Source: Thunnus maccoyii (Eukaryota; Chordata; Actinopteri; Scombriformes; Scombridae). Taken from it: 64,000 nt of DNA. The stretch spans positions 7,496,001 through 7,560,000 of the forward strand of contig NC_056538.1 in the NCBI RefSeq assembly GCF_910596095.1. Direction: 5' to 3'. Both the position numbers and the translations under genes were made by a program. How positions within the stretch are numbered: position 1 is the stretch's first letter; every line of letters starts with the position of its first letter. The notes under the pieces were generated by a model that saw only the letters and a program-made list of their open reading frames with translations, ran no database searches and had not been told where the DNA came from. Positions 54,386 to 64,000 of this stretch are shown here, in pieces.

Positions 54386-57300
54386 TTACCCTGATTGGTC
54401 TGATGGGATGCTGTAATTAAAATATGCAGTGATGAGAGATTACCCTTCAGGTATTCATCTCTTTGTTCTCACTCAGGGTTGTAATGCATTAAACTTCACT
54501 GTGTGCGTAATGTCATGAAAGCAACTTTTCCTGGCACAGTCAGTAGCACCAGCTTCCAAGATTTTTTGCCTGTGCCAGATCCCTCAGCTTACCCTAAACA
54601 AAGTGGCAGGGGCTCGAGATGCTGTTAAAGTGACGGATTGGAGGTTTAAAATCTCTGTAATGATCTCTAGTGGTGAGGATTATATAAGGAGAGTGTGTCG
54701 TGTAGATGGATGGTGGATCTCTCTGGTTTGTGTATGTGTGGAGAGGGAGGAGGGTACATTCAATGGGGACAGGGATGGGTGCATGCACGTGTACTTGTAC
54801 ATAGATATATATATATATATATGTACTGTATGTCTGTGTGTACGCTTGTATATGTGTGCTTGTCAGTGTAAATCACCCTGCTGCTGTCTCTCTGAAAGCA
54901 CTTATAGACACAGTCCAGCAGCCCTGTAAAGAGCTCCTGTCTAATGTCCACTGTCCCTCTGTTCCTGGGCATTATGTAAGGAAACACTGGGGCCTCATTT
55001 ATAAAACATGCTCTTTGACTTTATCCTGGATTTCATTGTGCAATCATTTCAACAACTGTGATGACAAAAAAGATATCAATTGTAAACATAATGTACTGCG
55101 AGCTTTTGGAAGTGCAAAGGCTCCCGGAAACAGTGTGGGAAGTAAAAAGATCAAAGGCGCTGCAAAAGTCTATTAAAAAGCCTTTTCTTAATTTGCCATT
55201 CATAGCTGTAAATTACATTAGCTCTCTCCTTTAAATCACCATCACATGATAAGTTTTTTTAAATTATTCTTATCCTGGGACTGATTGAGATTATAAGCAT
55301 GAATTATAACATTTTATCAGTGAGGCCCATTGTGTAAAGTCCACAAAAGGAGAGAAATGGTAAATCTTAAGTCTGAGGAGTGGTGACATTACAGCCAATA
55401 TGATAGACGCACTCCCTCGGACACGGTCAATAATTCACTGAAACACTTTTTTATAATGAATTGATTTGAAGACAGAGAGCAGGGCATCAGTTGAACAATC
55501 ATAATTATGGCTATTGTCAAATATCTATTGTTTTTAAAAGCAGTGTAGAGTCAGTTCTCTAAATAAGACCAGAAAAAGCTCATAAATCACAGAAATGTAT
55601 TCATGTTCATGACTTGAACAGTATGTATCATAAGGGCCTGTTGGAGACATTTAGAATCAGGCTGTTTCAAAGGGCATGTCAGGTTGAATATGCCATATTT
55701 GTGCAATGCATTACAACCTGCCATTTGAAGCCTATATAACACCCTGAAGGTTGCATAAGGGAGTTTAATGGGATAAGCAAGTTAAAGTACTTCTTTCATA
55801 TCCAGTGTGAATATTATGGTATAGTTTTTAAGTCTGTATACAAATCAAAACTTTAGGCCAATAAGCATGAGTAAAAAAAAATGAAATCACAGTCACAATG
55901 CCTCCATGTGACAACAGAAGGTATTCCTGGTGGTTTACATAGTGTTTAGAAAGTGTGATGGGACCTGGCACGTTGTCTTGGATACATTTATGTTCCTGCT
56001 CCATGATGAACAGGTTGTATATTGCTGACCGATCTTTACGACTATTTGTGGAAGTGGAATTTCTGGTTATTTCGTCACAAATTATTAAATGTTGCCACTG
56101 TCAGCACAAACTTCCTTTAGTTTAGTCTTTGGTGTCCAACAGTTTTTTTTTTACTATCACATCCTCTGTACATAATAAAATGTTAGTCACTGCCTCACGT
56201 TTTCCTGTGCATGACATAGTCTCAACAATGTTCTGTATACATGATATGAAATACCACCGTGCATATGTTAACCTTTCTGATGTGGTGTTGGTCTGTGTCT
56301 CACAGTACTTATCCTCTTTCCTTCATTCTTTCTTTCTTTCCTTCCTTCCTTCCTTCCTTCTTTCTTTCTTTCTTACGTGAACTTTGGTCCCCTCAAATCC
56401 ACCCAGTTTCAGTCTAATCAACCTCAGTAACTGAAAACATCCGTGCAGGACATTAAAAGTTAACTAACTTACAGGATAAAATAGGCCTATGTCACAGCAG
56501 ACATTTTAAGAAAAGCACAGGTGTTACAAATAACATTGATGATGGCTATGGCAGTATCACAGTGAGTCAGTAAGCAGCTAAATTGAATTCAGTAATAATT
56601 CATTTTATTATTTACATCTATGCTTTTCTACCTGTGACATGTAAAATCCTTCCTTCCTCTGTGAAAAAGAGTGTTAGTGCTGAACAAGCATGTAGTGTCC
56701 TGTCAGGCAACATCAGTTAGCAGTTAGCAGGGAAAAAAGCTGCTGTTCAGACACTTTATTAATATTAAATCATATATATTGTAGTTGTAGAAATACAATG
56801 TGAGGCATGAGCACTTGTTAAATGTAAGTACAATATTCACTTTGGGTACTATTCCTCATTTCAATTTTTTAACTCCTAAAAATAAATATCTGCCTGCTGT
56901 GGCTTTGCTAACAAGCTCATGTGTTGAGAGTAGCTGTCCAGGGTTTTATACATACAGTAACGTGGTTTTGTTTGAACAGTTCAACTAGTTAAGTTTCATA
57001 AAGTATAGAGCGTGTTGGTTCTTAATATCAGCCTCACATTACAGGACATCATTTAATTCAACATTAACAGAAAATATTGCTTAAATCCTTCTCAGTCTCT
57101 TTACGTTAGTTCATCAATGTTAGCTTCTGTTGTTCTTTGAACAGCCGATCAGCAGCTAGCCGAGAGATTTCCAGTTCACTGTGGCTAACATTATGAATCA
57201 CTGTTGGTGAGTAACTACTAATAATATACAATAATAATATTTTCTATGTTGCACCTTTCAAAGATGAGTTCTGTACCACCTTATGTATAAAAATGAATAC

Positions 57301-57387
57301 ATTGTTAAAATCCAAACTTCTCATCTGAAATGTTAGAAAGATTCAATTCAGCCTGGTCAACAGCAATGGAAACAAACTTACAAACGT
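54386..57387. other. Gene-free stretch
   Basis: AT-rich, with an (AT)n tract at about 54802-54822 and a TTTC/TTCC tract at about 56330-56373. No exon, RNA gene or clear transposon recognised. Confidence 0.4.
56330..56373 (+). repeat. (TTTC/TTCC)n tetranucleotide tract
   Basis: Mixed TTTC and TTCC units form a pure pyrimidine run of about 44 bases. Confidence 0.9.
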
Positions 57388-57917
57388 ACATTAAATGATG
57401 TTTTTTTAATGTGTGGAAACACACCGCTGACATAATATCACCTTTTAGGATTAAACTTGTTAGCAAACGTTTGCCTGTTCAGTCATTCAGCAGATATAGA
57501 GCAACATTAACATTCAGTGAGAGTTTTTGGCCATCTGAGGAATGTAAATACAATATTCACTCTCCTTCTGGCTCTAGTTTGGTCTCCATCAACTCCTGAG
57601 GGAAATGTCTGTCTCTCTAGCTTCTAAATATTCCACCATGTTCATCAACAAGTCGCTATAACTTTGTCTGTCTGCTGTTTGGTGCTGGGCAGGTATACAG
57701 CAGGTATTTTGCTGAAAACAGATGCCTGCTGTGACTGGAAACTATGGTATGAGAGCAATGGGAGTGACCCAAACAGTTCAAGTTGACCAGACAACCACAA
57801 CAAATCAAACTCAAAGATGCCCTAAAGCACTGAGGAGAACTGCAGAGTAGGGTAATTATTCATCAACTCATCCATGATTCATTCTTATTATAAAAATATT
57901 GATTATTTCTGCTTTAA
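57388..57917 (+). mobile_element. TTAAAGCTG-family element (copy 3)
   Basis: Shares with copies 1 and 2 the blocks CAATATTCACTCTCCTTCTG, CAACTCCTGAGGGAAATGTC, AACTTTGTCTGTCTGCTGTT, TGGTGCTGGGCAGGTA, ACTGCAGAG and the end AAAATATTGATTATTTCTGC followed by TTTAA. The left terminus is degenerate. The same orientation as the other two copies. Confidence 0.65.
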
Positions 57918-58518
57918 ATTAACAATTTAAGAACAAGACATGTTCAAAAATGTAATACCTCCAATCCTCATACTATACTGTTAACTCTTTGCTATGTGTC
58001 GTGTGAAGCACATATCAGTTTCAGTCATAGTGTGTGATGTACACTTCACATGAAGCTCTTTACTATGTGATGTACACATCTCACTTAATATGTAATGTAG
58101 AGTGCGTGTGAGTCTGAAGCCTGTGGCTCAGTGGTGCTTGAGAAACAGGCCAGACATACCATTGAGGGCCTGCCAACTGACCTGTGTGTTGAGTGTGTGT
58201 GTGTTTGTGTGTATGTGTGTGTGTGAAGACTTCATATAAGGTCTCACGAAGCTCCTGCCAGTATGTGTATGTGGATGTCTGTGAAGTGTGTTTAAGTACA
58301 GTTGTGCCAGGATCCCCTTCAATGCTTCATAACTGTGTGCGTGTGTGTGCACGTGTGCTGGTATAATGTATGTGTGTTTGTGCTGGCGGTCAAGGAGGGC
58401 GCCTGGGAGGACTGGTGTTTGATTGGCGCGTGCCGTCGAGATCTGCTCCTTCCTGTTAGCGTACGCATCACTTCCTCTCACCCAGCCCAGAGCTACTGCC
58501 TCGCTGTCTCACAGTCAC

Positions 58519-59735
58519 TCTGACACGATTCCCTCTCTTCTCCTTATTTTTCCTTCCTCTTCTCTCTCTGTTCCTCTCCATCCCAAACTTACTGTCCTTC
58601 TTACTTTGTCTTTCATTGTCTTACTGTTAAGCATTTCTTTAAACTGCCTCAGGCATCTCTGCTCCTATTTCATTATCCTCTCCCTCTATCCCCCTATTTT
58701 CTTTTACTTTTCCATATCTCCTTGTTTCTGTCTTTCCATTTTAGTGCCACTCTTAGGGTGCTTCTTCCCCCCCAGTCTTTCTCCATTTGTCTCTCTCTGC
58801 TCTCCCTCTTAACTCTCAGAAGGCCACTTTTGTTTTAACAACTTGACAGCCAGTTCATCATCCTCAATGAAGCATGTCTTCGCCTCTTGCTCCCTATTTC
58901 TCTCACCTTAATCCCTCCCCAATTGCTCCCACTCCTTCCCTAACCTCTTTGTCTTTCCATATCTGCTCTGTATTCAATCCTAGAGCAACCCCCACTCCTC
59001 TTCCCCTCTTCCTCACTCTCTTCCTCCCCTCCTCAGCTGCCCTCCCTGAAGACAGAGCAGAGGCAGCCAGGCAGAACAGCCAGCATGTTCCCATGTTCTC
59101 TTACTCCAGCTCTGTGGCTGCCGCAGCCCTCATAAGCCTCTCTATTTCTCTCTCTCCATCACCCCCTTTTCTTCTCCACACCCCCTTTCCTCTGCACACT
59201 TTCGGCTTTTCACCCTCTTCATTCTCTTTCTCACTTTTTCATTTCTTAATTAACCAACTTTCCTCTTTCTTCATTCATTTTTCTGGTTGTTATCGTTCCT
59301 TCCATGCGCTGTGCTACTCCTCCTCCTCTGCCTCCTTTCCTTTTCCTTGCCTCTGGGCTTTATCCTTGGTCTTTGCGTCTCTCCTCTATCTCCTCCCACC
59401 CTGCTAAACATTGCTCAAGGCCATCCTTGTCTCCTTTTTCCTCAAGCCTTCTTCTCTAGTCTCATCTTCAGCTGTTTTCACTGTTGACAGTATGGCTCCT
59501 ACAGTATACGTCCTCTTTCTCATCTTCTTTGCTTCGTTTCCACATAGCATCACACCAACTCTCCACCACTCCTCCCCTTTGCTCTACTCAGTTTTTATTT
59601 ACTCCCCGATTCTCCTCATCTCCTCCCTCCTTTCTTATGCACTTTTTATCAGTGTCGAATATGGGTTCATGTTTATGGTAATGACTTTCTTGCCTCCTTC
59701 CTTCGCCTACAGCTCTGTCACATCATGTAGAGCAG
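58519..59735 (+). repeat. Long polypyrimidine-biased tract (about 1.2 kb)
   Basis: The plus strand is dominated by C and T over roughly 1.2 kb (for example 58519-58800 and 59110-59480), interrupted near 58812-58875 and 59040-59120 by more balanced sequence. Open frames here are Ser/Leu/Pro/Phe-rich by-products. No simple repeat unit explains the whole tract. Confidence 0.75.
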
Positions 59736-60048
59736 CAGATTGAGGGGCAGAGCCTCAGTTCAGAAAATAGAACATGTTAACTTAACCAAAAGATGCAGAG
59801 ACAAAAACACTTACCGGAGTTAAAGTGTGTTGTAACTGCTTGACTGATACTTCAGTCATAATAATTCATCTGTTGGCTGGCTGCTGATTTGAAGCCAGTT
59901 TCCTTCAGTTGCCTCTCTCAGCTCTTTGTCTCTCCGCCTCTGTCACCTCTCTCTGAGGTCACAGTCACTGCAAACAACGTGCAACAAACTTCATTCAGGG
60001 AACAATTAGCATGCAACTTATCTTATCTTAGAAATATTAGTACAAAGT

Positions 60049-60410
60049 AGGGCTGGGAAATATCTCTATCTTATATCGATATCATGACATGAGACTAGCT
60101 AGATATTGGATATTGTAATGACATGATATGGCATAAGTGTTGTCTTTTCCTGGTTTTAAAGGCTGCATTACAATAAAGTGATGTAGTTTTCTGAACTTAC
60201 CAGACTGTTCTAGCTGTTCTATTATTTGCCTTTACCCCCTTAGTCATTATATCAAAATTACTGATGATTATTTATCAAAAATATCATTGTGTAAATATTT
60301 TGTGAAAGCACCAATAGTCATCCCTACAGTAATGTCGCAATATTGATATCAAGGTATTTGGTCAAAAATATTGTGATATTTGATTTTGTCCATATTGCCC
60401 AGTCCGAGTA
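60049..60410. mobile_element. Non-autonomous element with GGGCTGGG..ATAT ends
   Basis: The left end AGGGCTGGGAAATATC and the reverse complement of the right end GGACTGGGCAATATGG are similar over about 14 bases. The interior has ATATCGATATCATGAC near the left and AATATTGATATCAAGG near the right. I recognise this end pair from a widespread fish MITE. About 360 bp, no coding capacity. Confidence 0.6.
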
Positions 60411-62246
60411 CAGATGTGTCTAATGACACTTCATGAGGTCAGTAATGATGGTTTTTCATTGTATAGGCATTTATGCAAGAAATTATAGAGGAATTGAAAA
60501 AACACATTACAAGGATTTAAGTGTAAGTGGCCAATGTCTGAGAGGCATACAGCAAATTCATTTTTCAAAATCCCCACAAAAAAAGTGGCGCTGGAAGCTT
60601 GGTGGATCAAGCAGTAGTTGCTGTTGGTTGCAAAATGTTTATGAAGAGGAAAATTCTTTTGGTTTGGCTTTATATTTAACAGAGCAGGATTGTATGAAAA
60701 TGGATGGTACAACAGAGCTATTACAATACCTTACTTCATTTTGGACTCCTCTTCTCCATTCCTTCAGTGTCCAGCACCATTTAATCAGTCTGAAGTTGCT
60801 AAGTGGTTTCAATTTGTGTTTTGTGTCAAATTAATTCGTCTCTGTGAGCGGATCTACTGATCGCTGCAAATTCAATGAATTGACTCGGAATGATGAGATC
60901 TGGAGGATCCCAGATGTTGTTGTTATAAATGCTGATGTTATGAACCCTAACAAGTACTAAATCCTGACCAGATACTGTAATCAAACTACTAATACAGTAG
61001 ATTAACAGATTAACAGATTAACTGATTAATGAGTGCTAATTAAGAAACAGTTACGTTTATCTGTTGTTTCAGGCAAACATGCAAACTACTGAGTAAATCA
61101 ACTACTTAATAATAAAAATCAACTGACAATGTTTGATAAAAGATCTTAACCTAAGGTCTACTTATAACTTCTTTCCAAAGCTTTCAGCTGCATCTCACAG
61201 TCTTCATCAATGGGTGCAGTTTTCTCAGATTTCACATCATTTCACATTCAACTGACAACATTCACACACAAAGAAAGAAAGGGGAGGAAAATGTGGTGTT
61301 CTTGGTCTCTTCTCCAGAAAAAAATGTCACTGCATAACACTATCAGATGACAGTAGCAACACCAATAATGCTTGTTGTAGTTATTATAATAATGATTTTT
61401 TATCATTTGGTCCAGGAGACATCTCAGCCAAACATGGTAGTGTAACCTCCACAGCAATTACACCTCTGTATGTCTCTGATGTTCAGCATGTTGATGCATG
61501 TTGCATTTTGTTGCATCAGACACTACAGTAGACTGTTAGAAAACACAGGACCAACCAACTGCCTGCTTTATGAATAAACCTGTTAACCTTCAGCAGAGGC
61601 CGGCATGGTCAAAGTGCAAAGATCTACATTTGTTGAACAATGAGCAGCAGAACTACACATATCCAGGCAACTAGAGATGCTGCCTGCTTTTTTAAAATCT
61701 GACTACAATCTGCACACAGGTTCAAGGTTCACAGTGATTATACACACACGTGTGTGTTTCAGCATTCACAATGTAGCGTTCTCACCTTTGAGCTTATGGA
61801 AATTCTCAAGAAAGTAAATCAAGAATTCTTTGGGCGGATGAGGTGCAGGCCCTGTGAACCATGAACTAAGGTCCTGCTTCTATTATCATGAGGCAGCGCT
61901 GATGAATGAGCACGCTGCGTGGCGAGGCACACAGTGTGATTGCTGTATTGATCCTCATGGGATGAAGGTGGTTTTAGGTAATGACTGTGGTGTTTGAGAT
62001 GATAGTGGTGGTAATGGATATGATGATGAGGCAGAGAGGAGAGGTGGCTGTGGCGAGTGAGGATGAGGATGGTCATGATGAGGATGATGAGTAATGATGG
62101 TGATGATGAAGGCTGCTCCAGTAATGATGATAATGATATAGGTGATGCATACCGGGGGATGGCTTCTATAATAGCGCTGGTGTGAGGAAGATGATGATGA
62201 AGGCAGAATAATGGTCATACACAGATGCTGGCCTTATTCTTTGCAT

Positions 62247-62247
<1 letters not shown>

Positions 62248-62278
<31 letters not shown>
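62248..62278 (+). repeat. (GT)n microsatellite followed by ACACACGGGCACGCGCAC
   Basis: A pure GT run of about 31 bases immediately followed by a CA-type stretch, giving hairpin potential. Confidence 0.9.
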
Positions 62279-62280
<2 letters not shown>

Positions 62281-62768
62281 ACACGGGCACGCGCACATAT
62301 GTATACCTTTGCATGCAATGGGATGTGATGGTAATATTTAAGGATAAGAGGACAATGATGATGAGGATGATGATGGTGAATATGAATCCCGTGTGTGTGT
62401 GTGTGTGTGTGTGTTTCAGGAAGTGACGCTGAGCAGCCAGCCATCTGTCGGCAGATTAATCCTGCCTGTGCTTAGAGATATTACCGGCTGGCTTATCGCC
62501 GTGGCAACAAGCCTTCAATCCCAGTCCAGCGTAGCCACCATGTGACCTTGCTGAAGAAGGTGGGTGGGGATTGAACACATGCACACTGGCGTGTGCACAC
62601 ACTCACACACACACACAAACACACACACATAATATGCACACACCATAACACAAAAAGGTTCAGTAAAATGATGCATGCATGCATATCAGTGTTTCAGGGA
62701 CACACACATACTGCTGCATGCACATAAAGAGTGCACTGACTGTGAGGGGGGTTTAAGAGAAAATATTA

Positions 62769-62770
<2 letters not shown>

Positions 62771-62831
<61 letters not shown>

Positions 62832-62835
62832 CACA
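62771..62835 (+). repeat. (CA)n microsatellite
   Basis: CA run of about 65 bases with one AA interruption near 62816. Confidence 0.95.
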
Positions 62836-64000
62836 CTTCCTATCCTCTCATCAGTGCCATGGTCTAAAGGTTTTAATCCTGCTGAAAGGTTTCAGTGTCA
62901 CCTATTGAGTTCAGAAATGTCATTACACCAACCAGCTGGGCTGCATGCAGCTCTCTGCAAATATTGTTTTCAGACAGCTATATATAGATCTGTATCAATA
63001 TAACTTGTAGCCACCTTTGTTCAGTTTCCTTCACACCACAGAATGATTTTTTATTTGATAAATTCCATTAATCCCACGTGCACAGATATCCACCTGTTCA
63101 TGTTTGCCATACACACATTGCATGTACAGGAAACAATACACACAGATGCATGAACACACCCGCTTACCGGTCATAAATCAACAGCACAATACCAGTTCAG
63201 GCTTGATGTAACATTCAAGGTTTTATTCAGTCTTTACATACAGTACACCAGTCAGAAATATACAGTGAACCTTCAACAAAGGTTCATCAGGTACACCATA
63301 AAATCTGCATTCCGAAAGATTTTCAGATGAAGTTTACAAAGCGTGAGTGTGTTTGAGTGTGTGTTTCATTGTTCCTGTTTTCAGTCCATGTTTTTTCATC
63401 CATACAGATGTCACAGATAACTGCAGAAGCTATGCTGACACTACAACAAGTTTCTAGGGCTAAGATCGTTAATTATTGTCCCTTTCTGATCCCTTAAATA
63501 TTGATCACCAACCAGGATGCCAAATATTGGCTAAAGTTGATGTTGCTCCCCCACTCCCCTGATGCATCACTATTCATCTCTCTCACTGTGACAAACAGCT
63601 TCTCACACAGTTTACAGACGCACGTCATGACGTAAAGGTGATTTGGTCTGAGCTCATGAGGTGCCTGTGGAAAGGTGAGAGGTGGACTCGAGGTTTGTGT
63701 TATGGCTAAAAGCCATTGTTTCCGCTGTCACACTTGTTCATAATCACCCTATTTCCAATTAAACCTGCCCAAATCAACCTTATACATTTGGAATTTACTG
63801 AATTTTAGAGACAGAGGCTAAAGCCAAGTCAGGTCATAATCTCACATCAACAAGCCCGCTGCCAGTAATGGTGGCGGTGCTGCTAAGAGAGAGAGATGCA
63901 CAGGGCTGTTTGGTCAAATCCGGATGGTGGTTTAAATTCCTTTCTGCATGGATCTGCCACTCAATGTAATTAGATGAAGTAATCATGATTGATATCATGA

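Larger units (their letters stand above)
60411..64000. other. Gene-free right end; possible 3' UTR of an off-window gene
   Basis: No coding exon recognised. Contents are (GT)n at 62248-62278 and 62389-62413, (CA)n at 62771-62835, a GATGAT-rich stretch at about 61995-62200, and an 8-base tandem (ATTAACAG) at about 61010-61030. TTTATT at 63222-63227 is AATAAA on the minus strand, and the sequence to its right lacks microsatellites, so it might be the 3' UTR of a minus-strand gene beyond the window. Confidence 0.35.

Noticed and set aside
58874-59407. 177-codon open frame on the plus strand
   Set aside because: Ser/Leu/Pro/Phe-rich composition is explained by the polypyrimidine tract; no domain, splice structure or conserved block.
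60433-60834. 133-codon frame on the plus strand
   Set aside because: No recognisable domain, no splice context, neighbouring MITE; treated as chance.

Overview
This window looks like nuclear DNA of a ray-finned fish, most likely a percomorph. The evidence is vertebrate gene content with many short GT-AG-spliced exons, abundant (CA)n/(GT)n microsatellites, and several miniature-transposon families that I recognise from percomorph genomes. It contains no bacterial, phage or plasmid features and no CRISPR array. I found no unknown multi-gene system. The value of the window lies in four protein-coding genes that can be assembled exon by exon, plus a layered set of transposon remains.

Layout. (1) 178-5372, + strand: the 3' ten exons of a MEIS-family TALE homeobox gene, best fit meis3; its first exons lie off the left edge. 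Its 3' UTR runs to about 6.45 kb. (2) About 6.5-16.9 kb: intergenic DNA with two MITE-like elements (11169-12054; 13594-14130), a broken non-LTR retrotransposon tail (14640-15412) and many dinucleotide tracts. (3) 17795-27540, - strand: rinl, a Ras/Rab interactor-like Rab5-family exchange factor with SH2 and VPS9 domains, 762 codons; the start codon appears to be split by an intron. (4) 30147-35038, - strand: sirt2, a complete 16-exon sirtuin of 380 codons. (5) 36657-39829, - strand: dmac2 (ATP5SL), a complete 6-exon mitochondrial complex I assembly factor of 255 codons. (6) About 39.9-64 kb: 24 kb in which I recognise no coding exon. It holds repeats, microsatellites, a long polypyrimidine tract and a few stretches that could be regulatory.

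For rinl, sirt2 and dmac2 every intron phase agrees and the summed exon lengths are exact multiples of three (2289, 1143 and 768 nt), which is strong internal support. The ten meis3 exons also keep one frame. The three minus-strand genes form a compact head-to-tail series; rinl next to sirt2 is also the human 19q13.2 arrangement, and human DMAC2 and MEIS3 lie on the same chromosome arm, so this appears to be an old vertebrate linkage group. The four products act in different processes (transcription, endosomal trafficking, deacetylation, respiratory complex assembly); I see no shared pathway.

Limits: UTR ends, promoters and polyadenylation sites are inferred from motifs only, and repeat families were recognised from memory without a database search.
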